A stretch of 64,000 nt of DNA from Glaciimonas soli (lineage in GTDB: Bacteria > Pseudomonadota > Gammaproteobacteria > Burkholderiales > Burkholderiaceae_D). Every line of letters starts with the position of its first letter. The stretch's first letter is position 1. The notes under the pieces are model-generated. The model made no database searches, was not told where the DNA came from, and worked only from the letters and a program-made list of their open reading frames with translations. The position numbers and the translations under genes were made by a program. Of this stretch, positions 36,130 through 45,751 are shown piece by piece. The DNA lies in NCBI RefSeq assembly GCF_009497155.1, contig NZ_WINI01000001.1, forward strand, positions 682,001-746,000, in the 5' to 3' direction.

Positions 36130-37278
36130 TTAAGCTGCAGTTAGTCGCCACAAAGAAGTCACTTCCGCCGAGCGCGCCACATGCAAAGGATCATCAACAT
36201 CCGCTGCGCGCGGGTGATGCGGCTTCACATCTTTCCGTCCCAACACCTTCAAACCGGCCACGGCTATCATTTCCAGCAATGCATCTCGTGTGCGCAACCC
36301 CAAATGCTCGGCCAGATCAGAAAGTATCAACCACCCTTCCCCACCCGGAGTTAAATGCGCGGCCAGACCAAGGAGAAACCCGCGCAACATCTGACTGTCC
36401 GGATCGTATATCGCATATTCGATGGCCGAGCTGGGGCGTGCTGGCAACCACGGCGGATTACAGATAATCAGTGGCGCCCTTCCCTGCGGAAACAAATCCG
36501 TTTGCAAAACTTCAATCTGCCCCGACAAACCTAAACGCTGTATATTTTCACGCGCGCAGGATAACGCGCGCGGATCTTGATCAGTTGCCACAATCCGCTC
36601 AATCCCGCGCTGCGCAAGCACAGCCGCCAACACGCCAGTACCGGTACCAATATCAAACGCCAGTTTGGTCGATGGCAGCGGCGCATCCGCCACCAGTTGC
36701 ACATACTCGCCACGTACCGGTGAAAATACACCGTAATGCGGATGAATACGGTCACCCAAGGCGTGAATCTCCACACCTTTCTTACGCCACTCATGCGCGC
36801 CGATCAAACCTAGCAACTCTCGCATCGCCACCACGAATGCACCATCGGCAGCACCATATGCCTCATTACAAGCTTGCCGCACATCCGGCGCACGACGCAA
36901 TGGCATCACATAATTATCATCAAATGGCAGCAGCAACATCGCCAACGTACGCGCCCGCTGTGACTGCGCTTGACGGTGCAAATGAAATGCTTCGATAGGC
37001 GTTGGCACTGGCGCGACTTGCTTGCGCGGCTTAGTCGGCTTGCGATCGATTCTTCGGGCCAATGCTTGCAGTAATTGACGCGCATTTTGAAAATCTCCGC
37101 GCCACAACAAGGCCGTTCCCTCACACACCAGGCGATAAGCTACATCAGCGCTCATGCGATCGTCAGCAACGACAACCCGCTTAGGTGCCGCCGTGCCGTT
37201 TTCGGACTGCCAGCGTAAGGTATGCGTTTGCTCACCTTCAGTCCAACTAATTTGTGGATGCGCGCTTATTTCACTCAC
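36130..37278 (-). CDS. class I SAM-dependent methyltransferase (HemK/RsmC-like)
   Basis: A 382-residue protein. The C-terminal half is a Rossmann-type methyltransferase: LAFDIGTGTGVLAAVLAQ (SAM-binding motif I, near 213-230), ATDQDPRALSCARENI and the NPPW motif in IICNPPWLPARP, which is typical of N-methylation of amide or exocyclic amino groups (HemK, RsmC, RlmG). The N-terminal 160 residues are less clear. The substrate is unknown; an rRNA base or protein glutamine is likely. It stands alone upstream of carA. Confidence 0.82.
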   Translation of the reverse strand: MSEISAHPQISWTEGEQTHTLRWQSENGTAAPKRVVVADDRMSADVAYRLVCEGTALLWRGDFQNARQLLQALARRIDRKPTKPRKQVAPVPTPIEAFHLHRQAQSQRARTLAMLLLPFDDNYVMPLRRAPDVRQACNEAYGAADGAFVVAMRELLGLIGAHEWRKKGVEIHALGDRIHPHYGVFSPVRGEYVQLVADAPLPSTKLAFDIGTGTGVLAAVLAQRGIERIVATDQDPRALSCARENIQRLGLSGQIEVLQTDLFPQGRAPLIICNPPWLPARPSSAIEYAIYDPDSQMLRGFLLGLAAHLTPGGEGWLILSDLAEHLGLRTRDALLEMIAVAGLKVLGRKDVKPHHPRAADVDDPLHVARSAEVTSLWRLTAA

Positions 37279-37385
37279 AGCATTACCTCTTCCAGTGACG
37301 TGGATAGAAAATGTATTCGCATGGTGCTGCCTTTATGAGTGAAATGGGTGACGAATTAACAAACAAACGCTAAGGAGTGCAACGA

Positions 37386-38156
37386 TTAAAACCGCTCATC
37401 ACCCAATAAATAACGCCATTGCCCAACCGGCAAACTTGCCATCGGTACGCGGCCAACCCGTATCCGTTTGATGCTTACAACGGTTAATCCTACTTTTTCG
37501 CACATGTGCGCGATCAGGCCGCGAGGCGGCGCTTTTAGAGGAAAGCGCAGGCGATGTTCGTTCTGCCAGCTTACTTTAATCGGCGGTAACGGCTTACCGT
37601 TGAAAGACATGCCGTGACTAAGCAGCTTTAAGCCATCAGGGATAATCTCACCACTGACTTCAACGATATATTCCTGCTCTACTTTTAAAGCATCTTCGTT
37701 TAACTTACGCTTAATCCGCCAATCCTGCGTAAACACCAACAAGCCACTGGCATCGGTTTCAAATGGCGGCATTAATGCCAATTGATGCAGATGATGCTTC
37801 AAGAAACGTATGCCAGATCTGTCGTCTTTGATCAAATTTTCAGGCGCGATTAATTTCAGTACGGAAGAAATATCAGCGCCTGCGTCGGCACAATTAAAAG
37901 GCAACAGCGCATCAGCTGGTTTGTGCAACAGAATAGTCACAGGCTCGATGGGCACCAGACTGGCACCCTCATTTAATTCTACCTTTTGCTCAGGCAAAAC
38001 TCTGACACCAGGCTCTTCCACGATCTGACCATCGACTGCCACCCAGCCGCCCTGGATATATTGTTCCGCTTCGCTGCGTGAGCAAGAAATCAGATCGGCC
38101 AGACGTTTGGCAAGACGAACCGACTCAGGCGAAGTTGGCAAACTAGGCGGCATCAC
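37386..38156 (-). CDS. 23S rRNA pseudouridine synthase, RluF-like (RsuA/RluB/E/F group)
   Basis: A 256-residue RNA pseudouridine synthase. An N-terminal S4 RNA-binding domain (about 13-60: VRLAKRLADLISCSRSEAEQ) is followed by the catalytic domain. ETDASGLLVFTQDWR holds the catalytic aspartate; it replaces the more usual GRLDxxTSGL form but keeps the D-x-SGLL core. The C-terminal VVSIKRIRVGRVPMASLPVGQWR matches the RsuA group. It overlaps a small upstream gene by four bases. RluF modifies U2604 in E. coli; the exact target here is inferred. Confidence 0.85.
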   Translation of the reverse strand: MMPPSLPTSPESVRLAKRLADLISCSRSEAEQYIQGGWVAVDGQIVEEPGVRVLPEQKVELNEGASLVPIEPVTILLHKPADALLPFNCADAGADISSVLKLIAPENLIKDDRSGIRFLKHHLHQLALMPPFETDASGLLVFTQDWRIKRKLNEDALKVEQEYIVEVSGEIIPDGLKLLSHGMSFNGKPLPPIKVSWQNEHRLRFPLKAPPRGLIAHMCEKVGLTVVSIKRIRVGRVPMASLPVGQWRYLLGDERF

Positions 38157-38467
38157 TTAGGCGTCTTAATTGGAGGCTTTGCTGGCGCTTTAAATCCCGG
38201 CTTGGCTGTTTTTCTCTGCTCTTTCGCATCCTTGCTATGAAATGCTTCCGGGCGCGATTTATTGCGTTGCTCAAACACGGTCACCGCGTCCAACTCGGCA
38301 TTCTCCTGAGTTCTCAGCTCCGGCTGATCATCATGCAATGAAAAGAAATCGGCAGCCTGCGCACGCATCACATACTTGATGGCAGCTTCATCGGCCACTT
38401 TAAATTTCTCAGTAATCAGGGTCGTGACTTCATCCAGATATTCTTCGTAGGTCATTTGCTTTGTCAT
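38153..38467 (-). CDS. small hypothetical protein (104 aa)
   Basis: A soluble acidic-then-basic protein. The N-terminal half (MTYEEYLDEVTTLITEKF, then DEAAIKYVMRAQAADFFSLH) is helical. The C-terminal third is Lys/Pro/Ala-rich (KPGFKAPAKPPIKTPK) and probably disordered. The four-base overlap with the pseudouridine synthase gene indicates translational coupling, and a role in RNA binding or ribosome work would fit, but no family is recognised. Confidence 0.75.
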   Translation of the reverse strand: MTKQMTYEEYLDEVTTLITEKFKVADEAAIKYVMRAQAADFFSLHDDQPELRTQENAELDAVTVFEQRNKSRPEAFHSKDAKEQRKTAKPGFKAPAKPPIKTPK

Positions 38468-38500
38468 AATTTTTCCTATTTAGGATAGCCGCAACACAGA

Positions 38501-38639
38501 GGCGGGTGCGGCATTTTTTGTTTGCACGGAAAATCCTGGAGAGAAATGCATTTGCATCAGAGATAACACCACAAGCATATCCCCGCCACAGATACAGACT
38601 ACACCATCCCGTATAAACAAAAAATACCGCACCCGCCCC
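38501..38639. repeat. 139-bp segment bounded by a 23-bp inverted repeat
   Basis: The 23-nt arms (38501-38523 and 38617-38639) are reverse complements with one mismatch; each contains GGCGGGTGCGG followed by a T-rich run. The left arm also forms a small terminator-like hairpin (GCCGCA ... TGCGGC, then T6) on the plus strand. The segment lies between purL and the small hypothetical gene on the minus strand. Confidence 0.65.
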
Positions 38640-38665
38640 TATGCTGCCATTGTCTTTCTATTTTA

Positions 38666-41600
38666 TTAACCGACCCAAGTCCGCGCATTGCGGAACATTC
38701 GCATCCACGGTGAATCTTCACCCCAGGCATCTGGATGCCATGATTGCGTCACGCTGCGGAATACCCGTTCGGCATGCGGCATCAGCGCATTGAAACGGCC
38801 ATCGGCAGTGGTAACGGCTGTAATACCTTGTGGCGAGCCATTCGGATTGTAGGGATAACCTTCTGTGATCTGCCCTTGGTTATCCACAAAGCGCATGCCG
38901 ACCAATACCTTGTTGATATCGCCAGTTTGCGAGAAGTCGGCAAAACCTTCGCCATGCGCTACCGCAATACCTGTTTGCGTGCCAGCCATTCCCTGGAAGA
39001 AAATCGACGGCGATGATTCCACTTGCACCATCGAAAAACGACCTTCAAATCGCTCTGATTTATTGCGTGTAAATTTAGGCCATGCTTCGGCGCCAGGAAT
39101 GATGCTCTTCAAATTGGCAATCATCTGACAGCCGTTGCAAATACCCAGCGCAAAAGTATCGGGGCGATTAAAGAACAGGGAGAACTGTTCGGCCAATTGT
39201 GCGTTAAACAAAATCGTTTTAGCCCAACCCTCACCCGCACCCAACACGTCGCCATAAGAGAAACCACCGACGGCGATGAAACCCTTGAAGCTATCCAAGC
39301 TCGCACGACCAGCAATCAAATCGCTCATATGTACGTCAATGGCGGCAAAACCTGCTTTATGCATCACGTAAGCCGTCTCAACATGCGAATTGACACCTTG
39401 TTCGCGCAGAATAGCCACGCGTGGTTTGGTACCTAGATTCAAGAATGGCGCCGCAATATCTTGCTGCAAATCGAAAACGATTTTCGGCGTCATGCCCGGA
39501 TCAGCGACGTCTAAAATGCGATCATATTCTGCATCTGCACTCGCCGGATTGTCGCGCAAGCGGGCAATGCGCCAGCTGGTTTCACTCCACAAACGTTGTA
39601 GCGCAACACGTGACTGATTGTAGATAGCCTTGGCATCGCGCGTAAATTCAATCACATCGCGCGCATCCGGCTTGCCGATGATATGGCTGCAAGCACCTAA
39701 ATTGAAGCTGCGCAGCACATCCATCACTTCAGATTTTTGTTCGGCACGCACTTGAATCACAGCGCCTAATTCTTCATTAAACAAAGCGCTTAACGTCAAT
39801 TCATTGCGACGCTCTGCCACTTGACCTGTCCAGTTTTTGGCATCACCCCAATCCGCGGCGTGCTCACTTTCCATCGCCAAAATATCGAGATTGACCGAAA
39901 GTCCGGTATGACCGGCGAATGCCATTTCACATAAGGTAGTAAACAAACCACCATCGGAACGGTCGTGATACGCCAGCAATTTGTTATCTTGATTCAATTG
40001 CTGAATCGCGTTGAAGAAGCCTAGCAAATCTTCGGCGCTATCGACGTCCGGCGTTTGATTACCGATCTGCTGCATGACTTGCGTCAGCGCCGATGCGCCC
40101 ATACGGTTTTTACCACGTCCGAGATCGATCAAGATCAAGGCAGTATCACCAACATCGGTACGGATTTGCGGCGTCAACGAACGGCGCACATCGGACACTG
40201 GAGAAAAAGCGGAAACGATTAGCGAAACAGGGGAAGTCACGGACTTAGCCTGCGACTCGTCTTTCCAGGTAGTGCGCATCGACAGCGAATCTTTACCCAC
40301 CGGAATGCTGATGCCGAGCGCTGGGCATAATTCCATGCCAACCGCTTTCACGGTATCAAACAAAGCCGCATCCTGGCCAGGTTGACCGCAAGCAGCCATC
40401 CAGTTAGCCGATAATTTGATATCCGAAATATGCGCAATCGGCGCAGCAGCGATATTGGTCAAGGCTTCACCAACTGCCATCCGGCCAGACGCTGCAGCAT
40501 CAATCACCGCCAGCGGAGTACGCTCACCCATGGCCATTGCTTCGCCCAGATAGCCGGAAAATCCCATGCTCGTAACAGCACAATCAGCTACCGGGATTTG
40601 CCACGGACCGACCATTTGATCGCGTACCGAAGTCGCGCCCACACTGCGATCGCCAATGGTGATCAAAAATGATTTATCGCCTACGGTTGGCAATTTCAAC
40701 ACACGCTGCGACACTTCCAGCAAGTCCATGCCAGTCAAATCAACTGCAGGCAAATCGTGTGCTTTGCGCTGCACATCACGGTGCATTTTTGGCGGTTTGC
40801 CGAGCAACACATCCATCGGCATATCGACCGGATTGTTATTGTGCTCTGGATCGATCACTTTCAATTGGCGCTCTTCTGTCGCCGTACCGACTACCGCAAA
40901 TGGGCAACGTTCACGCTGGCAGAAATACTCAAACAGCGGCAGACTTTCTGGTGCAATCGCCATCACATAACGCTCTTGTGATTCGTTACTCCAGATTTCT
41001 TTCGGCGCCATGCCGCTTTCTTCTAAATGAATTTTGCGCAAATCAAAAATCGCGCCACGCTTGGCATCATTGGTGATTTCCGGGAACGCATTCGACAAAC
41101 CACCGGCACCGACGTCATGAATCGACAAGATAGGATTGGTGTCGCCCATTTCCCAACAGGAATTGATCACCTCTTGTGCGCGACGTTCCATTTCAGGATT
41201 ACCACGCTGGACCGAATCAAAATCCAGATCAGCCGTATTGCTGCCGGTTGCCATCGATGAAGCAGCACTACCGCCCATACCAATACGCATGCCAGGACCG
41301 CCGAGCTGGATCAACAAGCTCCCCACCGGCAAGTCATTTTTGAACGTGTGTTTATCAGAGATATTACCGATACCGCCGGCGATCATGATGGGCTTGTGAT
41401 AGCCCTGCACATTACCGGCAATATTTTGTTCGTAAGTACGGAAATAACCGCCAAGAATTGGGCGACCGAATTCGTTATTAAATGCGGCACCACCGAGTGG
41501 GCCTTCGATCATGATTTGCAATGGCGAAGCAATGCGATCAGGTTTGCCGTAGGCATTGGCACTGCGATCCACACTACTCTGCTTAGCCGTGACGTCTGCG

Positions 41601-42679
41601 GCATTTTCCCAGGCCTGCTGCGCATCTGGCAAATGCAAATTTGATACGGTGAAGCCGGTCAAGCCCGCTTTAGGCTTAGCGCCGCGACCAGTCGCACCCT
41701 CGTCACGAATTTCGCCGCCAGCACCGGTAGAAGCTCCCGGGAACGGTGAAATCGCCGTTGGATGATTATGCGTTTCGACCTTCATCAAAATGTGCGTTAG
41801 CTCATCGGACGCTTCGTACACATTGCCTTTGGCAGCACCACGCGGGTAAAAGCGCGAGATCGTTGCACCTTCAATAATCGACGAATTATCGCTATAGGCA
41901 ACGACCGTGCCCTTAGGATTTAATTGGTGCGTATTCTTAATCATCGCAAACAAAGATTTGTCTTGCGCTTGACCGTCAATGGTCCAGTCGGCATTGAAAA
42001 TTTTGTGGCGGCAGTGTTCGCTATTCGCTTGCGCGAACATCATTAATTCGACATCGGTAGGATTGCGTTTTGCCTGGATGAACGCGGCCACCAGATAGTC
42101 GATTTCGTCATCCGACAGCGCTAAACCCAGCGTACTGTTAGCCTCTTCCAATGCTGCTTTACCGCCCTCTAACACCGCGATAGTTTCCAACGGCTTTGCG
42201 TCCAGCTCACGGAACAAGCTTTTTGCTTCGTCAGCGCTGCGCAACACAGTTTCAGTCATCCGATCATGCAACAGCGCGACAATTGCCTGAATGCTATCGT
42301 CATTGAGCTTTTTGCTGCCGCCCAACAATCCTGACTTAAGGTGGATTTGATAAGCAATCCCGCGCTCAACCCGTTTGATGTGTGCCATGCCGCAGTTGTG
42401 CGCAATGTCAGTCGCCTTACTCGCCCAAGGGGAAATCGTGCCGAAGCGTGGAATGACGATGAATTCCTCACCACCCTCTTTTTCTGCAAATGGATCACCG
42501 TAAGTCAATAAAGCCTGCAAACGCCCGACATCATCGGCGGTTAAGGTCGTTGCGGTATCAACGAAATGGTCAAAGCGTCCGGTAACACCAACGATATTGG
42601 CATCAATCTCTTGCAATTGAGACAAAAGACGCTGGGAACGGAAAGCAGGAAGAGCGTTAGAACCGGGCAAAATCAGCAT
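38666..42679 (-). CDS. purL: phosphoribosylformylglycinamidine synthase (large, single-chain form)
   Basis: PurL converts FGAR to FGAM with glutamine and ATP in purine synthesis. The 1337-residue length is the single-polypeptide form of gamma- and betaproteobacteria. Features in order: N-terminal domain; the linker containing [22 protein letters not shown] sites with [16 protein letters not shown]; the second half with [16 protein letters not shown]; and a C-terminal glutaminase with [19 protein letters not shown] (nucleophile Cys) and MPHAERVFR. It has its own promoter region. Confidence 0.98.
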   Translation of the reverse strand: MLILPGSNALPAFRSQRLLSQLQEIDANIVGVTGRFDHFVDTATTLTADDVGRLQALLTYGDPFAEKEGGEEFIVIPRFGTISPWASKATDIAHNCGMAHIKRVERGIAYQIHLKSGLLGGSKKLNDDSIQAIVALLHDRMTETVLRSADEAKSLFRELDAKPLETIAVLEGGKAALEEANSTLGLALSDDEIDYLVAAFIQAKRNPTDVELMMFAQANSEHCRHKIFNADWTIDGQAQDKSLFAMIKNTHQLNPKGTVVAYSDNSSIIEGATISRFYPRGAAKGNVYEASDELTHILMKVETHNHPTAISPFPGASTGAGGEIRDEGATGRGAKPKAGLTGFTVSNLHLPDAQQAWENAADVTAKQSSVDRSANAYGKPDRIASPLQIMIEGPLGGAAFNNEFGRPILGGYFRTYEQNIAGNVQGYHKPIMIAGGIGNISDKHTFKNDLPVGSLLIQLGGPGMRIGMGGSAASSMATGSNTADLDFDSVQRGNPEMERRAQEVINSCWEMGDTNPILSIHDVGAGGLSNAFPEITNDAKRGAIFDLRKIHLEESGMAPKEIWSNESQERYVMAIAPESLPLFEYFCQRERCPFAVVGTATEERQLKVIDPEHNNNPVDMPMDVLLGKPPKMHRDVQRKAHDLPAVDLTGMDLLEVSQRVLKLPTVGDKSFLITIGDRSVGATSVRDQMVGPWQIPVADCAVTSMGFSGYLGEAMAMGERTPLAVIDAAASGRMAVGEALTNIAAAPIAHISDIKLSANWMAACGQPGQDAALFDTVKAVGMELCPALGISIPVGKDSLSMRTTWKDESQAKSVTSPVSLIVSAFSPVSDVRRSLTPQIRTDVGDTALILIDLGRGKNRMGASALTQVMQQIGNQTPDVDSAEDLLGFFNAIQQLNQDNKLLAYHDRSDGGLFTTLCEMAFAGHTGLSVNLDILAMESEHAADWGDAKNWTGQVAERRNELTLSALFNEELGAVIQVRAEQKSEVMDVLRSFNLGACSHIIGKPDARDVIEFTRDAKAIYNQSRVALQRLWSETSWRIARLRDNPASADAEYDRILDVADPGMTPKIVFDLQQDIAAPFLNLGTKPRVAILREQGVNSHVETAYVMHKAGFAAIDVHMSDLIAGRASLDSFKGFIAVGGFSYGDVLGAGEGWAKTILFNAQLAEQFSLFFNRPDTFALGICNGCQMIANLKSIIPGAEAWPKFTRNKSERFEGRFSMVQVESSPSIFFQGMAGTQTGIAVAHGEGFADFSQTGDINKVLVGMRFVDNQGQITEGYPYNPNGSPQGITAVTTADGRFNALMPHAERVFRSVTQSWHPDAWGEDSPWMRMFRNARTWVG

Positions 42680-42890
42680 GGCGAGAAGGAGTTTGATGCA
42701 GCATAACTATGCTGCGGGTTAAAGGTCATTCCAAAAATCGTCAGATTGCGTGGTGCAATCGATATTTAGAACAGCCTGAAATCAGAAGCCGCCATTATAC
42801 AGTCATGCAGGACTTCACAGCAGGTAGAAACGCGCTTCAGCGACCGACTAAGCAAAAAAATATTTTCTCCCCTTACTTTTTCTACTCTTT

Positions 42891-42918
42891 TTATTTTCGC
42901 ACGTGTGTGCTAAAGTGA
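42891..42918. promoter_or_regulatory. putative TetR autoregulatory operator
   Basis: A partial palindrome (TTATTTTCGCAC, 4-nt spacer, then GTGCTAAAGTGA; 9 of 12 positions symmetrical) ends five bases before the TetR start codon. Its left arm is identical over 11 bases to the arm of a better palindrome downstream of the gene at 43567-43594. Confidence 0.55.
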
Positions 42919-42922
42919 ATTC

Positions 42923-43531
42923 ATGGATACTGCCACAGAAAAAAGCGAGCTCACACTCGCTGCCATTGTTAATGCTGCCTTAGAGATGGCGGCAAAAGAG
43001 GGATTGAGCAGCCTGTCTCTGGGCGAAGTCGCCAGGCAGCTAGGGATTAGTAAAAGCGGCGTTTTTTCTCGCGTTGGCTCACTCGAAGCCTTGCAACAAG
43101 CGGTGCTTGAGGAATTCAATCGGGGCTATCAAGAACAGGTTTTCAATCCGGCGATGGCATTGCCACGCGGCTTGCCACGACTCAATGCGCTGGTAGAGGG
43201 CTGGATTACTCGCCTCTGCAGCACCACTGGCTGTATCTATATTGCTGGTGCATTTGAATATGACGATGTTGTCAGTCCAATACGTAACCATTTGCAAAAT
43301 AACATCTTACGGGTACGTGCCATGTTACGTCGTACCATAGTTCAAGCCTTAGAAATTGGGCACTTACGCCCAGATACAGATCCAGATCAGCTTTCCTTTG
43401 AAATCTACAGTCTGATCATAGGGATGATGCACGATGCCCGTTTTTTGCGTGAGCCACTTGCTGAGACGCGTACTCGTAACGCCTATCACCGCCTGGCATC
43501 AAGTTATCGCAATTTCAACTATCACGATTAA
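42923..43531 (+). CDS. TetR/AcrR family transcriptional regulator
   Basis: A 202-residue repressor-type protein. The HTH occupies about 8-55 (LTLAAIVNAALEMAAKEGL, LGEVARQLGISKSGVF, RVGSLEALQQAVLEEF). The C-terminal ligand domain includes the CIYIAGAFEYDD segment typical of the TetR_C_33-like group. A matching partial palindrome covers the region just before its start codon, and a stronger one precedes the miniprotein gene that follows, so it probably represses both. The ligand is unknown. Confidence 0.85.
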   Translation: MDTATEKSELTLAAIVNAALEMAAKEGLSSLSLGEVARQLGISKSGVFSRVGSLEALQQAVLEEFNRGYQEQVFNPAMALPRGLPRLNALVEGWITRLCSTTGCIYIAGAFEYDDVVSPIRNHLQNNILRVRAMLRRTIVQALEIGHLRPDTDPDQLSFEIYSLIIGMMHDARFLREPLAETRTRNAYHRLASSYRNFNYHD

Positions 43532-43566
43532 CGAAGTTAATTTATCAGAATAATTCTTTGTTTATC

Positions 43567-43594
43567 TTATTTTCGCATACCCGTGCGAAAATAA
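43567..43594. promoter_or_regulatory. 28-bp palindrome, probable TetR operator
   Basis: Perfect 11-bp arms (TTATTTTCGCA / TGCGAAAATAA) separated by six bases, 36 bp past the TetR stop and 18 bp before the ATG of a 37-codon gene. It could also be read as a hairpin, but the shared arm with the site upstream of tetR favours an operator. Confidence 0.65.
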
Positions 43595-43611
43595 AAACCT
43601 TAGGAAATATC

Positions 43612-43725
43612 ATGTTTACTTTGCTTGAAATTGTCGCCGTGCTACTTCTGTTTTTCTTTTTATTTACCGTGATAAAAGTATTTCGCCAAACGCCCAAATC
43701 AAATGACGATTTTCTCCTCTTTTAA
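43612..43725 (+). CDS. 37-aa single-span membrane miniprotein
   Basis: ATG at 43612 follows a good AGGAAAT ribosome-binding site. The product is MFTLLEIVAVLL, a hydrophobic run (about 3-21), then a basic/polar tail (KVFRQTPKSNDDF). It has one predicted transmembrane helix. The gene lies just after a palindrome that probably binds the adjacent TetR protein. No family is recognised; small membrane proteins of this kind often modulate a transporter or stress response, which is inference here. Confidence 0.6.
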   Translation: MFTLLEIVAVLLLFFFLFTVIKVFRQTPKSNDDFLLF

Positions 43726-43744
43726 CCATAGGCAGAGCGCAAAT

Positions 43745-44629
43745 CTATGCCCCAAAGCGCCCCACCACAAACTCCACAAACGTTTTTAATTTCGGCGTCG
43801 TTTTACGGTTTGATGCCATTAATACATGCATAGGGCGATGGGATAACTCATAATTCTCAAGCAAGCGCACCAGCCTGCCCGCCGCAATTTCCTCTGCCAA
43901 CAGCGTTTCTGGCTGCATGATGATGCCTATGCCATTGAGTGCCGCGGTGCGCAAAGCCCAGCCATTGTTCGCTCGAAAACTCCCGCGCACCTCAATTATT
44001 TCCTTGCCAGCAGAGCCAAAAAACTGCCAACGGTTATTGCTAGTAACGTGCACAAAATACAAACAATTATGATCAGATAATTGTTGCGGCGTTTGTGGCC
44101 TGCCATATTTTTCCAAATAAGCCGGCGCGGCACAAACCACTACGCGATAAGGCTGCAACGGCCTTGCGATCAAACTTGAATCGGGCAAGTCACCGATGCG
44201 AATCGCCACCTCAAAGCCTTCCTCGATCAAATCAACCGCTCTATCATTGAGCGACAAATCCAACTCAACTTCCGGGTATTGCGACAAATATTCGGCAATC
44301 ACATCAGTGAGCACCAATGACCCAAACGTCACTGGCGCAGTCACGCGCAATACGCCACGTGGCACTAACTGCATTTCTTTGACCGACGCATCAGCAGCCT
44401 CGATTTCCAATAGCGCTTGTTTACAGCGCTCAAAATAATGTTGCCCAATTTCAGTCAAACTCTGACGGCGCGTGGTGCGATTTAATAGGCGCACACCAAG
44501 CTCCTCCTCTAGTTGTCGCACATGCTTGCCAACCATGGTGGGTGAAATTCCACTAACCTCGGCCGCTGCCGAAAAACCACCCTTTTCGACCACGCGCACA
44601 AAGATTTGCATGCTATTCAGTTTATCCAT
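43745..44629 (-). CDS. LysR family transcriptional regulator
   Basis: A 294-residue LysR protein close to the DsdA/AaeR-like group often paired with an oxidoreductase. The HTH is at 1-60 (LNSMQIFVRVVEKGGFSAAA, GISPTMVGKHVRQLEEEL) and the effector domain begins GVLRVTAPVTFG. It is divergent from an SDR gene, with 112 bp between the start codons, the usual arrangement in which the regulator controls the neighbour. Confidence 0.88.
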   Translation of the reverse strand: MDKLNSMQIFVRVVEKGGFSAAAEVSGISPTMVGKHVRQLEEELGVRLLNRTTRRQSLTEIGQHYFERCKQALLEIEAADASVKEMQLVPRGVLRVTAPVTFGSLVLTDVIAEYLSQYPEVELDLSLNDRAVDLIEEGFEVAIRIGDLPDSSLIARPLQPYRVVVCAAPAYLEKYGRPQTPQQLSDHNCLYFVHVTSNNRWQFFGSAGKEIIEVRGSFRANNGWALRTAALNGIGIIMQPETLLAEEIAAGRLVRLLENYELSHRPMHVLMASNRKTTPKLKTFVEFVVGRFGA

Positions 44630-44663
44630 TGCGATTCAGAATTAAACACCAATAGTTTTAAGT

Positions 44664-44687
44664 GATAAGAATAATATGGTATTTATC
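44664..44687. promoter_or_regulatory. candidate LysR binding site
   Basis: A 24-bp interrupted inverted repeat (GATAA ... TTATC) lies in the 112-bp divergent promoter region. It fits the general T-N11-A plan only loosely, so the assignment is weak. Confidence 0.25.
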
Positions 44688-44741
44688 CACTATTAGGAAG
44701 TAATCATACTTCACGCACTATCACCACATCTAGGAGTAATC

Positions 44742-45341
44742 ATGAAAATCATCGTTATCGGTGCCAGCGGCACAATTGGACAAGCAGTCGTCAAACAATT
44801 AACGGACAGACATGAAGTCATTTCTGTCGGCAAAACCACAGGTCAATTTCAAGCTGACATCACGGACATCAACAGCGTGCGGGCCTTATTTGAACAAGTT
44901 GACAAAGTCGACGCCGTAGTTGCCACCGCTGGCACAGCGCATTTCGGTCCATTACAAGAAATGACTCCAGAACAATTTCGCGTAGGCTTAAGCGATAAAT
45001 TAATGGGACAAGTCAATCTGGCTTTGGTAGCGCAACATCTTTTAAATGATGGCGGCTCCATTACCCTCACCAGCGGCAGTTTGTCCGAACACCCCGTCCG
45101 CATGGGTGCCAACGCCTCCACAGTAAATGCCGCCATAGATGGCTACGTCCGCGCCGCCGCCATCGAACTGCCGCGCGGCATCCGCATCAACGCCGTCAGC
45201 CCCACCATATTAGAAGAATCACTAGCAAGCTATGGCTCTCTCTTTTATGGCTTTGAAGCAGTGCCAGCAAAACGTGTAGCACTGGCATACAGTCGCAGCG
45301 TCGAAGGAGCGCAAACTGGGCAGATATATAAAGTGTGGTGA
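44742..45341 (+). CDS. short-chain dehydrogenase/reductase, LysR-linked
   Basis: A 199-residue short SDR. The nucleotide-binding start is IVIGASGTIGQAVVKQL; AGTAHFGPL replaces the usual NNAG region. LTSGSLSEHP carries the catalytic Ser, but no YxxxK is present: the position reads NAAIDGYVRAAAIELPRGIRINAVSP. This is typical of the short atypical SDR often annotated as divergent from LysR. It has a good GGAG ribosome-binding site. Substrate is unknown. Confidence 0.85.
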   Translation: MKIIVIGASGTIGQAVVKQLTDRHEVISVGKTTGQFQADITDINSVRALFEQVDKVDAVVATAGTAHFGPLQEMTPEQFRVGLSDKLMGQVNLALVAQHLLNDGGSITLTSGSLSEHPVRMGANASTVNAAIDGYVRAAAIELPRGIRINAVSPTILEESLASYGSLFYGFEAVPAKRVALAYSRSVEGAQTGQIYKVW

Positions 45342-45751
45342 CGAATTAAAATCAACGCATTCTTAAATTGCGTCAAGGTTGCCGCATTTGACGTTGCAGC
45401 TGCTTTTGAACTACTCCGATGCTGGCGTTGCCATAAGTACGCGTGCTTATTCGGAAAAGGAGGAAAGACCGGCTTGCGAGTTGTTCTTTTCTCCCAAATT
45501 AGCGGCCGTATTTTTTGGGAAGCCGCCTGCGGTGGGAAACGGCAGTTGTTGGAGCAGTGCTCCAATCCTTTCTTTGCTTGCTTTCTTTGGCGAAGCAAAG
45601 AACGTGCGTAGCCGCCGGTCTAGCACCGGCATAGCGCCACGGAGTGACGTCCTCATCAATAAGAACAACAAGAGACTACCAAACCCATCCCAATTTCAAG
45701 GTATGATTCTGCTCGCCGCCCTCCAGTAAGATTTAATCGAGCAAAATAGCG
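45342..45751. other. 410-bp structured spacer, probable decayed or dispersed repeat
   Basis: No supported gene. Two clear inverted repeats occur: TTGGAGC/GCTCCAA at 45549-45565 (3-nt loop) and CTTTGCTT/AAGCAAAG at 45572-45600 (13-nt loop). An in-frame 116-codon reading exists but is of low-complexity, repeat-derived composition and is not thought to be coding. The promoter of dadA must lie at its right end. Confidence 0.5.

Noticed and set aside
45379-45729. 116-codon open frame in the SDR-dadA spacer
   Set aside because: Repeat-like DNA with two inverted repeats and no ribosome-binding site; the composition is not protein-like.
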